Notes: generated by a model not told the origin, from the sequence alone. Shown: positions 7,235 through 22,868, numbered from the stretch's first letter. The stretch: 64,000 nt of DNA from Streptomyces caelestis (GCF_001279005.1 NZ_LGCN01000240.1:175695-239694); one strand, 5' to 3'. A program made the numbers and translations.

Positions 7235-8464
7235 TCACCCCCGGTCGCCCACCCGTGCGGCCATGTTCCCCGCCGGGTGCCGGTTGTCGTGGATGAGCTG
7301 GTGGGCGAGGCCGATCTCATCGAAATCGAAGGTCTGGGACAGGCACGGGTCGATGACTCCCTGATCGATCAGCCGGGTGACCTCCCGTGCCTCACGGGCG
7401 GTGGCGACGTGCGAGCCCTGCAGGCGCTTCTGCCGCATCCACAGGAAACGCAGGTCGACGTCGCCGTTGTAGCCGGTGGTGCCGCCGCACAGGACGACCA
7501 TGCCGCCGTTGTCGCACAGGTACAGGGAGGTGGGGATGGTGTCGGCGCCGGAGTGCTCCAGCACGATGCGCGGGCTGCGGCGCTCGCCGAGCACCTCCCA
7601 GAAGCGCCGGCCGAAGGCGCGGGCGCCCGACAGCCAGCGGCCCATGGCCGCCTCGTCGGAGGTGTCCGGCAGCCGTCCCCAGTGGTCGAACTCCCGCCGG
7701 TCGATCCAGCCCTCGGCGCCCAGCTTGAGGCAGAACGCGCCGCGTTCCTCGCTCGAGACGACCGCGACGGGGACACCTCCGACATGCCGGACGAGCTGGA
7801 TGGCGATGCAGCCCAGTCCGCCGGCGCCGCCCCAGATGAGCACCGGGTCGCCGGGGCGCACCGTGTGCGGCGGCCAGCCGAAGAGCTGACGGTAGGCGGT
7901 GGCCGCGGTCGCCATGTAGCAGGCGGCCTCCGGCCAGGACAGCCGGGCGGGCTTGGGGTGGCACATGTAGTCGTCGACGACCGCGAACTGCGCGAAGGAG
8001 CCGTAGTTCTCCTCGTAGCCCCACACCCGCTGGCTGGTGGACCAGGTGGGGTCGCCGCCGAGGCGGACGTCCTCGGCCCTCTCGTCCCAGCGGTTGGCGA
8101 GGACGACGACCTCGTCGCCGAGCCGCACCCCGCGCACGTCCTCACCGACCGCCCACACGATCCCGGACAGGTCGGAGCCGCCGATGTGGAAGTCCTCGAC
8201 GGCGCCCGCCTTCTGCCGGGCGGCGATCACGTCGAGCGGCGAGCCCAGCGCCGCCCAGACGTTGTTGTAGTTGATCCCGGCGGCCATCACCTTCACCAGG
8301 ACCTGTCCGCGCCCCACGGGCGGGACGTCGACCACCTCGGTCCGGAAGGCGTCGACGGGCTGTCCGTAGCGCTCACGGCGGATGAGCGAGGCGTACATCT
8401 TCCGGGGGGCGGTGCCGATCTCGGGCGCGTCGCCGAGTTCGTACAGGTCCTGGGTCGCTCTCAC
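7235..8464 (-). CDS. antE: Crotonyl-CoA carboxylase/reductase AntE
   Basis: A 409-residue MDR-family enzyme related to crotonyl-CoA carboxylase/reductases, which reduce and carboxylate 2-enoyl-CoAs to alkylmalonyl-CoA extender units. The nucleotide-binding segment is IWGGAGGLGCIAIQL. Residues that hold CO2 in studied family members seem kept: Asn in GINYNNVW, Glu in VWGYEENYG (with Tyr where many have Phe) and His in GSHVATA. It is somewhat shorter than catabolic Ccr (about 445). The GTG at 8464 has GAGGAG eight bases upstream, in the 47-base gap after antD. AntE supplies the varied C7 side chains of antimycins. Operon antCDE. Confidence 0.9.
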   Translation of the reverse strand: MRATQDLYELGDAPEIGTAPRKMYASLIRRERYGQPVDAFRTEVVDVPPVGRGQVLVKVMAAGINYNNVWAALGSPLDVIAARQKAGAVEDFHIGGSDLSGIVWAVGEDVRGVRLGDEVVVLANRWDERAEDVRLGGDPTWSTSQRVWGYEENYGSFAQFAVVDDYMCHPKPARLSWPEAACYMATAATAYRQLFGWPPHTVRPGDPVLIWGGAGGLGCIAIQLVRHVGGVPVAVVSSEERGAFCLKLGAEGWIDRREFDHWGRLPDTSDEAAMGRWLSGARAFGRRFWEVLGERRSPRIVLEHSGADTIPTSLYLCDNGGMVVLCGGTTGYNGDVDLRFLWMRQKRLQGSHVATAREAREVTRLIDQGVIDPCLSQTFDFDEIGLAHQLIHDNRHPAGNMAARVGDRG

Positions 8465-8511
8465 GCTGGCTCTCCTCAACGCGTGCTCAAGGGGGAACGG
8501 GGAACGGCGGT

Positions 8512-12403
<3,892 letters not shown>

Positions 12404-12411
<8 letters not shown>

Positions 12412-15400
12412 GGCCCCGGTCCCTGCCGTGCCGTGCGGATCGGCGGGCGCGTGCCGCGCGCTGGCGCTGTGCCTGGTCCTTGGCCCGGTCCAGGCCGCCG
12501 CTCGGCGGCTCGGACTCGCGCCGCGGCGCCTGTCCGACGGCGGTCGTGGCGCCGGCGCGCGCCGACAGGTGGCGGGCCAGGTCCCGGACGGTGGGGTGCG
12601 CGAACAGGTCGACCACCGGCAGGTCGGTGCCGAAGGCGCGGTTGACGGCGGTCCGGGCGGTGACCAGGAGCAGGGAGTTGCCGCCCAGGTCGAAGAAGTT
12701 CTCGTCCCGGCCCACCCGGTCGCGGCCCAGTACGCCGCACCACACCTCGGCGATCCGGTCCTCCAGCCGCCGCAGCTCCTCCCCCGCCTCCGCCTCGTCC
12801 GGGCGTGCGGTGGTGCCCGCCGAGCGCAGCGTCCAGGCGTCGGACAGGCCGGCCGCGCGGGCGCCGTCGGCCGCCGCGCGGTACAGGGCGCCCAGGTCGG
12901 TGCCGTCCTCCAGGCCGACGCGCGCGGCCAGGCGCCGCACCTGCCGCACGGGGGCCACGACGTGGCTGCGGACCCAGGGGGCGGTGCGGTCGGCGCCGAT
13001 CAGCAGGTGCGGCTCGTCCAGGGAGCGGGCCAGGTCGAACGAGCGCAGCGCGGCGGGGACGTCGAGCAGCCGGTAGCCGCGGGCCTCGGTGAGCGCGGTG
13101 AGCCCGTAGCCGCGGCTCATGCCGCGCTCGCGCCACATGCTCCAGGCCAGGGACTGCGCGGGCAGGCCGAGGCCGCGGCGGTAGCGGGCGAGGGCGTCCA
13201 GGTAGGCGTTGGCGGCGGCGTAGGCGGCGTTCATGGCGCCGCCGAAGAAGCCGTTCACCGAGGAGAAGGTGACGAAGGAGCCGACCGGGTGGTCGGCGGT
13301 GATCCTGTGCAGCGTCCACGCGCCGCGCGCCTTCGCCTCCAGCGCCCGGCGCCAGGCGGCGGCGTCCAGCTCGCCCGCGGGGCGTTCCACGAGCGTGCCG
13401 GCCAGGTGCAGCACCGACCCCAGGGGCGCGCCCCACGCCTCGGCGGCGGCCTCCACCGCGGCCCGCACCTGGCGTTCGTCGGTGACGTCGGCGCGGGCGT
13501 AGCGGACCTCGCCCAGCTCGCTCAGCCGCGCCGAAGCGGGCGCCTCGGGCGCCGGTGTGCGGCCCACGATCAGCAGCCGGGTGCCGGGGGTGCGGAGCAG
13601 GTGCGCCGCGATCTCGGCGCCGACACCGCCCAGACCCCCGGTGAGCAGGGTGAAGCCGTCGTGCGCGGACGGCTCGACGCGGGGCGGGGTGTCGGGGAGG
13701 GGGGCGAGACGGCGTACGTGCCGGTGCCCGTCGCGGTACGCCACCTCCGCGCCGTCCGCGGTGACCGTCGCCTCGGCCAGCAGGACGGGCAGCGGGTCCG
13801 CGTCCTCCTCCGGTGCGAGGTCGAGGTGCGCGCCGCGCAGCCAACGGAACTCCTCGCCCAGCGACTTGAGGAGTGCGCCCGCCATGGCGGGGGCCGGCGA
13901 GGGACGGTCGCCGGGGCGCACGGCCTGCGCGCCCGCCGTCACGTACACCAGGTCGACGGGGTACTGCCGGCCCGGCCGGGCGGCGAGGGCCCGGGCGAAC
14001 GCGAGCAGTTCCTCCGCGCCGGCCGGGTCGTACGCCACCGCCTCCGGTCCCGCCGTGCCGTGCGGTGCCGTCTCCGGCGCCCGGGTGCGGCGCAGCCCGC
14101 CGAGGTGCAGGACGGCGTCGACCGGCCGCCGGTCGTGTTGCAACTGACCCAGCAGCGCCGCGTAGTCGCTCTCCTCACCGGGCCGGACCCGGTGCCGTGC
14201 GGCGTCGAGCCGGGTGTACGACGTCCCGTCGCCGACCAGCGTGCACAGGCCGCCGGCGGACCGCAGCGCGTCCGCGAGCCGCTCGGCGAGCCGGTGGACC
14301 CGCGGGTCGCCGCCCGTCAGCACGAGGGTGTGCCGGCCGCCGGACGCCGCGTCGGCGGCGGGGCGTTCCGCCCGCTGCCACACCGGTCGCAGGAACCAGT
14401 CGGGGACGGTGGTCGCGGCGCCCAGCAGCACCTGGGTCCGGCGGACCTCGTCGTCGAAGTCGCCCGCCTCGAAGCCCTTGCGCAGCCTGGTGCGCTGGAT
14501 CTTGCCGATCTCGGTCTTGGGGACGGTCTCGCGCGCCACCGGGATCAGGAAGGCCGGGCTGACGCCGATCTCCCGGGTGACCTTGCCGGTGATCTCGCGG
14601 AGGGCGCCGGCCGGGTCGGCGGCGGCTTCGGGGACGAGGTGGAAGAACAGGGCCAGTTCGTCGGTGGGCGACGACGGGTCGGTGCGCACCGCGACCGCGG
14701 CGGTGAAGCTCCGCTCCACGCACGGCAGTTCCTCGACGCAGGCCTCGATCTCGTGGCTGTAGTGGTTGACGCCGTTGACGATGATGACGTCCTTGGCGCG
14801 GCCGGTGATGTACAGCTCGCCGCCCCGCAGGAACGCCAGGTCTCCGGTGTCGAACCAGCCGTCCTCGGTGAACGTCTCCGCGTTGGCCGCCGGGTTGTCG
14901 TGATAACCGCCGGTCACGGAGGTGCCGCGGACCTGGAGCCGGCCGGCGTCCCCTTCGGCGAGGACCGTGCCGGTGTCGTCGACGATCCGCATGGCGAAGC
15001 CGGGGTAGGGCCGGCCGCAGCTGACGAACGTGCCCTCGGCGGCGTCGGGTTCGCCGGGCAGGACGGCGTCGGTGACCACGGAGCAGGTCTCGGACATGCC
15101 CCAGCCGGGGTGCATCACGTGCTGCGGCAGGCCGAACGGCTTCAGCGCGTGCAGGAACCGGCGGGCGGCCGAGGCGACGACGACCTCGCCGGCGTTCATC
15201 ACCAGCCGCATCGGTGACAGGTCCCAGGCGCGGTCGGCGAAGCGGTGGGACTGCTCGGCGAGGAGCCCGAAGGCGAAGTTGGGCGCCCAGGTGACGGTGG
15301 TCCGGTGCCGGTCGGCGAGATCCATCCAGCGCAGCGGGTCCTGCAGGATCCAGGAGGTGGGGGCGTGGATCTGGCGGCAGCCCAGGTACACGTCCCGCAG

Positions 15401-18400
15401 GTGGAACATCACCACGCCGGTGACGTGGTCGAGCGGGATCCAGTTCAGGGAGACGTCGTCCGCGCCGAGCCCGTTCATCTGCTCGGTGGCGGCGGAGCGG
15501 GTCAGCACGTTGCGGTGGGTGAGCCGCACCGCCTTGGGCAGGCCGGTGCTGCCGGACGTCATGAGCATCAGCAGGAGGTCGTCCGGCTCGGCGGGGTGCC
15601 AGTCGCGGTCCTCGGGCGCCTCGCGCAGCGCGTCGGCCGTGGTGAGCCGTGGTCCGGTCCAGTTCTGCCGGGCGGCGAGGGCGCGCAGCCCGGCCTCGCG
15701 GTCGGCGGAGCACACGATCCAGGGCCGGCCGAGCATCCGCCAGATGCCCTCCAGCTTGGTCAGTGCCGCCGAGGGCGTGTCGTAGGAGGCGGGGACGGTC
15801 AGCGGGACGGCGACGAAGCCGCCGAGGACGCAGCCCCACAGCACGGCGAGGAAGTCCTCGCTGGCGTCGCACTGGAGGATGACCCGGTCGCCCGGGCGCA
15901 GGCCCGCCCGGCGCAGGCCGGCCAGGACGCGGGAGGCCTCGGGGATCAGGGAGGCGTAGCGGCGCCGGTGTTCGCTGCCGTCGGCGTGGACGTGGACGAT
16001 GTCGCCCCGGTCCCGTTCGGCGGCGCGCCGCAGGGCCTCGGCCCAGCTCGCCACGGACGGCTCGGTCAGGGCGGGGCCCTCGCTGAGCGCCGGGACGGCG
16101 GACGCCCGGTCGGTGCGGGCGGGGGCGGGGGCGGGGCCCGTGCCGCGGTCGGGCAGGCCGGTGTGGCGGCGGTCCAGTTCCACGGGGGCGTGCTCCACCG
16201 CCACCTCGGCGGAGGTGACGCCGGGGAGGGCGGTCAGGCGTTCCCGCCAGGCGCCGGCCGCGGTGCGGTCGACGGCGGGCAGGGCGCGCAGCGCCGCGGC
16301 GTCGACGGCGCCGTCCTGCGCGCGGGGCAGCGCGTTGACCGCCGTGACGCGGACGGTGCCGTGGCCCGCGCGGTCCAGGGCGTCCTCGACGCGTTCGGCG
16401 GCGTCCGCCCGTCCCGGCACCACGTACAGACGTGTGGAGGCGCCGTCGGCGCCGGGCAGGGCGCGGGCGTCGCGGATGCCGGGCACGGCGAGGGCCGCGT
16501 CCTCCAGTTCCGCGGGGTCGGCCGCGGCCGGGAGGGGGGTGCGCCCGGGGAGCGCGGGCAGTTCCCCGACGCGGACCCCGGGGTCGGCGCCCACCGCGCG
16601 CAGGGCGTCGTGCAGGGCGTGGGTGAACGCCTCGGCGGTGCCGGCGTCGTAGAGGTCGGTGGCGTACTCGACGTGCAGGGTCAGGCCGTCGGGGGCGCCC
16701 TCGGGGGTGCGGCGTTCCAGGACGTCCACGAAGAGGTCGAACTTGGCGGTGCCGGTGGCGGTGGGCCGCAACTCGGCTCGGAGAGCGTCCAGTTCGAGGA
16801 CGGCGGGGGCGTTGTTCTGCAGGGCCAGCATCACCTGGAACAGGGGGTGACGGCCGGGTGTGCGGGGCGGGTTGAGTTCGTCCACCAGCCGGTCGAGGGG
16901 CAGGTCCTGGTGGTCGAGGGCGGCCAGGTCGGCGGTGCGCAGCCGGGCGAGGAGCTCCCGGAAGGCGGGGTCGCCGGAGGTGTCGGCGCGCAGCACCAGG
17001 GTGTTGGTGATCAGGCCGATCAGGGGGTCCAGCGCGGGTTCGGTGCGGCCCGCGACGGGGGTGCCGAGGACGATGTCCTCGCCGGCGCCGCAGCGGGTGA
17101 GCAGGGCGCTGACGGCGGCGTGCAGCACCATGAACAGGCTGGCGCCCTCGCGGTCGGCGAGACGCAGCAGGGCGCGGTGCAGGGCGGCGTCGACGGTGGC
17201 CTCGACGTGCGCGCCGCCGCCACGCGGTGCGGTGGGCCGCGGCCGGTCGCCGGGCAGGGTGCACTCCTCGGGCAGACCGTCCAGCGCGGTGCGCCAGTGG
17301 GCGGTGAGCCGCTCCAGCCGGCCCGGGCCGTCCGGTCCGGGGGCCAGCAGGGCGCGCTGCCACAGCGCGTAGTCCGCGTACTGCACCGGCAGCGGGACCC
17401 ACGCGGGCGCCCGGCCGGCCCGGCGGGCCGCGTAGGCGGTGCTCAGGTCGTCGGCGAAGGGGCCGAGCGACCAGCCGTCGGCCGCGCTGTGGTGCAGGAC
17501 GAACAGCAGCGTCCGCTCGGCGCCGGTGCCCAGCAGCCAGGCGGCGAGGGGGCTTTCGGCGGTGAGGTCGAAGCGGTGCCGCAGCGCGGCGGTGACGTGG
17601 GCGGCGGTCTCCGCGGCGGGGCAGTCGACGTGCCGCAGCACCGGACGCAGCTCCCCCGGCGGCAGGACGCGCTGGTGGGGGGTTCCGTCGTGCTCGGCGA
17701 TCACCGTCCGCAGGCTCTCGTGGCGGTCGGCCAGGTCGCCGAGGGCCGACCGCAGCGCCTCGGTGTCGAGGTCGGCGCCGACCGGGACGAGGAGCGGGAT
17801 GTTGTAGGTGGCCGCTCCCCCGTCGAGCCGGTTCAGGAACCACATGCGTTCCTGGGCGAAGGACAACGGCACCCGCTGCGGGCGCACGGCGCGGGCGAGG
17901 GCCGGCCGGGGCGGGGCGTCGTCCGCCCGCACGGCGAGCCGCCGGGCGAGGGCGGCCGGGGTCGGCGCCCCGAACAGGGCGGTGACGGGGATCTCGGCGC
18001 CGGTCTCGTGCCGCAGGCGGGCCAGCAGGCGGGTGGCGAGCAGGGAGTCGCCGCCGAGGTCGAAGAAGTTCGCGTCGATGCCCACCGTGTCCCGCGGCAG
18101 CTTCAGCACGTCCTCGAACAGCCCGCACACCAGGGCCTGTCCCGGTGTCCCGGGGCGGGCGCCGGACGCGGCGGCGGTGAAGTCGGGGGCGGGCAGGGCC
18201 CGGACGTCGAGCTTGCCGTTCGCGGTCAGCGGCAGCCGGTCCACCGGGACGCACACGGCCGGGACCATGTGCTCGGGCAGGTGCGCGGCCGCGTGGACGC
18301 GCAGTTCGGCGGAGCCGACGGGTCCGTCGCCCGCGGGGACGGTGTAGGCGACGAGGTGCAGGGCGCCGTTGTCGGCACGGCGGGGCACGACGGCGGCGCG

Positions 18401-21082
18401 GGCGACGCCCGGGTGGGCGGCGAGGACGGCCTCGATCTCGCCGGGTTCGACGCGGAAGCCGCGCAGCTGCACCTGGGCGTCGGCGCGGCCGAGGTAGTCG
18501 AGCGTGCCGTCGGGGCGGCGCCGGGCCAGGTCGCCCGAACGGTACATGCGGGCGCCGGGCGGGCCGTAGGGGTCGTCGAGGAAGCGCTCGGCGGTCAGCT
18601 CGGGCCGGTTCAGGTATCCGGCGGCTACGCCGGCGCCGGATACGTACATCTCGCCGGTGGCGCCGGACGGCACCGGGCGCCCGGCGGCGTCCAGCAGGTG
18701 GACGCGGAGGTCGGCGAGCGGGGTGCCGATGACGCTGCCGCGACGCGGGTCGTCCAGGTCGGCGCGGGTGAGGCGGTGGTGGGTGACGTGCACGGTGGTC
18801 TCGGTGATGCCGTACATGTTCACCAGCGCCGGGCGGTCCAGGCCGTGCCGGTCGGCCCAGGGGCGCAGCCGCGCCGGGCGCAGGGCCTCGCCGCCGAGGA
18901 CGACGTAGCGCAACGCCCCGGTGTCCCCGTCGCGTTCGAGGTCGGCGTCGACGAGCTGCTCGAAGGCGGAGGGTGTCTGGTTGAGGACGGTGACGCCCTC
19001 GCGGTGCAGCAGTTCCAGGAACTCGCGCGGGGAGCGGCTGACGGCGTGCGGCACGACGACGACCCGGCCGCCGTGCAGCAGGGCGCCCCAGATCTCCCAG
19101 ACGGAGAAGTCGAAGGCGTAGGAGTGGAACAGCGTCCAGACGTCGTCGGCGCCGAAGTCGAAGTGCTCGGCCGCGGCGGCGAAGAGCCGCACCACGTTGG
19201 CGTGAGGGACGGGTACGCCCTTGGGGCGGCCGGTGGAGCCGGAGGTGTGGATGAGGTACGCGGTGCCGGACGGGCTCACCGGCCCGTGCCGGTCGGCGTC
19301 GGTGAGGTCGGCGCCGGAGCGGCGGGCGAGGTCCGCCTCGATGTGCGGGTCGTCCAGCAGCACGGTGGGGACGGCGTCCCCGGCGAGGTGCGCGTGGGCC
19401 TGTTCGGTGACGAAGGCGACGGGGGCCGCGTCCTCGACGACCAGCCGCAGCCGTTCGGCCGGGTGGCCGGGGTCCAAGGGCAGGTAGGCGGCGCCGGTCT
19501 TGAGGACGGCCAGCAGGGCGGGCAGCAACCGCACGCCGCGCTCCAGGGCCAGCGCCACCACCCGGCCCGGGCCGGCGCCGTGTTCGGTCAGCAGCCGGGC
19601 CAGGCGGTTGGCCTCGGCGTTGAGCGCGGCGTAACTGAGGTGTTCGTCGCCGCAGGTGACGGCGGTCCGCTCGGGTCCGGCCGCCGCCCGCTCCTCGAAC
19701 ACCTCCGTGAGGGTCCGCTCGACCGGATACGTGTGGGCGGCGGTGTCGCGCGGGTGCTCGCCCGGCAACAGGACGTCCAGGTCGCCCAGCGGCGTCGTCG
19801 GCTCCGCTTCGGCCAGCCGGCGCAGCACCGTGAGGAACCGGTCCCGGTGCAGGGCGAGTTCGTCCTCCTCGTACAGGGCGGGGTTGGCATCGAGGGCCAG
19901 CCACAGTCCGCCGGGGCGGGCGCCAGGGCGCACCGAGATCTGGAGGTCGTCGACGGCTCCGCCGGACAGGTGGTGCCAGGTGGTGGGGTGCCCGCCGAAG
20001 ACCGGGGACTCGTCGAACGGGACGATGTTGAGCACCGGCCCGTACAGGCGGCGTCCGGTGCCCAGCAGGCCCAGGTCGCGGCGGAGGAGCTCGCCCCGGT
20101 AGCGCTGGTGGCGGCGCAGGGCCTTCAGTTCGTCGGCGACGGCCCGCGCCAGCTCCACGACGGGCGTGCCGGGGGCGGCGGCCACGCGCAGCGGGAGGAC
20201 GTCGGAGGCGGTGCCGGGGGTGCGCAGGGCGGCGCCGCCGAGCCGGCTCATCGTGGCCAGGCCCAGCACCAGGTCCTCGACGCCGGTCATCCGGTGCAGG
20301 TAGGCGGCGGTGGCGGCGGTCAGCAGGTCGGTGCGCCGGACGCCGAGGCGGGCCGCCGCGGCGTCGAGGGCATCGGCCTCGGCGGGCGTCAGCTCGGCGG
20401 TGCGGCGCAGGAAGGGCGCGGTGGGGGCGGCCGTACGGGAGGTGAGCCGGGCGGGCTCCGGCAGGCCGCTCAGGCGCCGCGCCCAGTGGTCGCGGTCGCG
20501 GGCGTACCGCTCGGAGGCGCGGTAGGCCGCCTCCTCCGCCTGGAGCCGGCTCACCGGCGCGAAGCCGCAGGGGGCCGGCTCCCGCCCCTCGGCCAGGGCG
20601 TTGTACGTCTCGGCCAGGCGCCGCCCGAGGAGCTTGTAGCCGTAGCCGTCGAGCAGGAGGTGATGGGCCCTCAGCAGCCAGAGGAAGCGGTCGGGGGCCA
20701 GGGTCAGCAGGGTGTGCGCGAACAGCGGGCCCTTCTCGAGGTCCACGGGGGTCGCGAGATCGGCGCGGACGTGGGCCCACGCGGCGGCTCCGGGGTCCTC
20801 GGCGCCGCTGACGTCGATCCGGTGCAGGGTCCAGTCGTCCGCGTCCGGGGCGAGGTGGCAGCGGGGGCCGTCGTCGGTGTCGGCGAAACGCAGGGCGAAG
20901 GTGTCGGCCTCACCGACGGTGCGCCGCAGCGCGGTCTCGAACAGTGCGGTGTCGAGGGGGCCGTGGACCTCCACCGCCTCCGCGGTGTTGTACGCGGCAC
21001 CGTCCGGTGCGAGCCGCCCGGCGTACCAGAGGCCCTCCTGGGCTCCGGACAGCGGTCGACGTTCGTCCTCCTGGAGTGACAT
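12404..21082 (-). CDS. antC: NRPS AntC (C-A[Thr]-T-C-A-KR-T)
   Basis: A 2892-residue synthetase. C1 has HHLLLDG (about 141); A1 has TSGSTGRPKG (about 612); T1 has DLGGDSLL (about 1012); C2 has HHSAADG (about 1197); A2 has TSGSTGLPKA (about 1844) and a Lys in KTEIGKIQR; KR has TGGLGGVGAE (about 2480) and FSSVNG plus AAYAAANAYLD (about 2610); T2 has DLGGNSLL (about 2802). The A1 pocket residues I read are DFWNVGMVHK, a threonine code. A2 belongs to the fatty-acyl-AMP-ligase-like branch; in AntC it activates pyruvate, which KR reduces to lactate, and C2 joins it through an ester. The ATG at 21082 follows GAGGG nine bases upstream. The tail is Arg-rich. Confidence 0.96.
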
Positions 21083-21328
21083 AGCACAACCCTCACGTGG
21101 CAAGCCGTAATGTCCCGGCCGGCGAAGGCCCGGCCGGATCGGACGGGTGCGGCCACCGCCCCGTGCCGCCCACGCGTCTGTGCACGCGCCGGGCGGGCCC
21201 ACGAGGCGGAAAGGACGTCGCACGCCGAGGGCGGGGGAATCACGTCACCCGCCCCGGTTTCACGTCACAGCACGGTGGTGCACCGGAACCGGCCGGGTCA
21301 AGGGGAACGGGCCCTCGGGACGCGGGTT

Positions 21329-21343
21329 AAGGGATTTCCCTGG
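21329..21343. promoter_or_regulatory. PAS-LuxR (PimM/FscRI-type) binding site
   Basis: The core GGGATTTCCC at 21331-21340 matches the centre of the PAS-LuxR consensus CTVGGGAWWTCCCBAG exactly; the outer bases (TAA and TGG) are partial matches. It lies between the divergent antC and antB starts, where FscRI is reported to act in the antimycin cluster of Streptomyces albus. A gene for such a regulator is at 23548-24222. Confidence 0.65.
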
Positions 21344-21382
21344 AGAACGCGGAGCCGGGGAGTGCGCGTCCCGGCTCAACCT

Positions 21383-21398
21383 TTAGGGAAATCACGCG
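21383..21398. promoter_or_regulatory. second, half-conserved PAS-LuxR site
   Basis: TTAGGGAAATCACGCG keeps the GGGAWWT half of the same consensus but has lost the second CCC. It is 52 bases from the first site, toward antB. The rest of the 466-base antC-antB gap (21083-21548) shows no gene. Confidence 0.4.
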
Positions 21399-21548
21399 AC
21401 TTCCCATGACGCCGGGCTCTCGGCTGGATTCGGCGGCGTTCCGCCGTGCACTCTCGAAAGGCACCCGGCGCCCCGCGGAAAACCGCGGCGGCAGTCCGAA
21501 CCCGGGCCCTGGAAACCCGGAATGAACGAGGGAAAGAAGGCTGACGGC

Positions 21549-22868
21549 ATGCATCGTGCGCTGTGTCCGGTCGAGACGCTCTATGTGGGCCAGAGGAGCA
21601 GGGCCGTTCTGTCCTGCTCCTTGCGCGGGCCCGTGGACGTCGCGGCGCTGTCGGCCGCGTTCGACGCCATGACGGAGGCGAACCCGCCGCTGCGGTCCCG
21701 CATCGAACAGGACGGTGCGGGCCACGTGCTGCGCGTTCTCGGTGAGGCCGAGCGGCCCCGGCTGGTCACCCGCACCGGCGCCGAGGAGGAGGCCTACGCG
21801 GCGGAGCTGAACAGGCCCCTCCCGGTCGGCGGCCCGCTCAGCCGCGCCGTCCTGGTCAGCGCGCCGGACGGCGAGAGCCACCTGTTCGTGCTGGTGGTGG
21901 ACCACACCGTCATCGACGGCCACAGCAGCATCGCACTGCACAACGCGCTGTGGGACCGCTACCGGGCCCTGGTCGACGGCGAGTCCACCGCCGAGGGCGC
22001 CGGTCCCGGCCTCCCGCGCCTGCCCGAGCCCGTCAGCCGGCTGCTGCCTCCGGCCGACGACGCCGACACGGCGAAGTACCTCGACGGCCGCCTCGAGGAG
22101 ACACGGCGGCACCCGGTCGAACTGGTGCCCTACGACGTGCGGCGCCCGTCCGCCACCGGCCACGAGGCCGGCCCGGACGGGCACATCGAGGTCCGCAGAC
22201 TGACCCTGGATCCGGACCTCACCTCGCGGCTGCGCCGGACGGCGCGCGGCTCGGGCGTCTCCGTGCACGCCCTGATCGCCGCGACGCTGCTGGTCACGGC
22301 CCGGCGACGCCTGGACGGCGACGGATCCCGCACCCTCGGCTGCCTCTCCCCCGTCGACCTGCGCTCCCGGCTCTCCCCGCCGCTGCCCGCCTCCGCCCCG
22401 GTGCCCGCGGTCACCACCCACCTGCAGGCCCTGGGCGTGTCCGAGTCCTCCGAGCCGCTGGAACTGGCGCGTGCCGTGCACGCCCGCCTGAGCGACTTCA
22501 TCTCCCGCGGCGACCACTTCCACGAGATGCGCATCACGCCGGAGATCCCCCGCACCCCCGCTCTGCAACTGGCCACGGTGATCGCCACCAACATGGGCGT
22601 CGTCCCCGGCCCGCGGCTGCCGGACGGGCTGCGGGCGGTCGACGTGCGTCTGGTGCCGGCCCGCGAGCAGTACTTCCCCCAGGCGGGACGCAGCCCCGTC
22701 ATGGCGTGCGTCGTCTCCTTCGAGGGCCGGCTCTCCATCGAGTTCCCGCACTCCACCGCCTGTTACAGCCCGTCCTTCATGCGGGCGTTCCGCGACGACG
22801 TGCGCGCCGGGCTCCTCCGCTTCGCGACCGCGGCGGAACCCGGGCACGCCCGCGCCGCCACGGGCTGA
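21549..22868 (+). CDS. antB: Acyltransferase AntB
   Basis: A 439-residue protein of the condensation-domain/PapA-like acyltransferase superfamily. The catalytic region reads VDHTVIDGHSS (near residue 118), so the usual HHxxxDG has Asp in place of the first His while the catalytic second His and the DG are kept. AntB attaches diverse acyl groups to the C8 hydroxyl of the antimycin dilactone after AntM reduction. I choose the ATG at 21549 (AAGG eight bases upstream); an in-frame ATG at 21522 would add nine residues. It forms an operon with antA (64-base gap) and is divergent from antCDE. Confidence 0.92.
   Translation: MHRALCPVETLYVGQRSRAVLSCSLRGPVDVAALSAAFDAMTEANPPLRSRIEQDGAGHVLRVLGEAERPRLVTRTGAEEEAYAAELNRPLPVGGPLSRAVLVSAPDGESHLFVLVVDHTVIDGHSSIALHNALWDRYRALVDGESTAEGAGPGLPRLPEPVSRLLPPADDADTAKYLDGRLEETRRHPVELVPYDVRRPSATGHEAGPDGHIEVRRLTLDPDLTSRLRRTARGSGVSVHALIAATLLVTARRRLDGDGSRTLGCLSPVDLRSRLSPPLPASAPVPAVTTHLQALGVSESSEPLELARAVHARLSDFISRGDHFHEMRITPEIPRTPALQLATVIATNMGVVPGPRLPDGLRAVDVRLVPAREQYFPQAGRSPVMACVVSFEGRLSIEFPHSTACYSPSFMRAFRDDVRAGLLRFATAAEPGHARAATG

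Noticed and set aside
6972..7238. A longer 88-residue version of the MT0933-like protein
   Set aside because: The extra N-terminus lacks family sequence, and the internal ATG at 7166 has the strong GGAGGT site.
14175..20780. A 2201-codon open frame on the minus strand overlapping antC
   Set aside because: It is Arg/Pro/Gly-rich with no domain, and lies in a different frame of antC, which has full NRPS domain content. Long shadow frames are expected at this GC content.
15245..21079. A 1944-codon plus-strand open frame opposite antC
   Set aside because: Val/Gly/Gln-rich antisense shadow with no recognisable domain.
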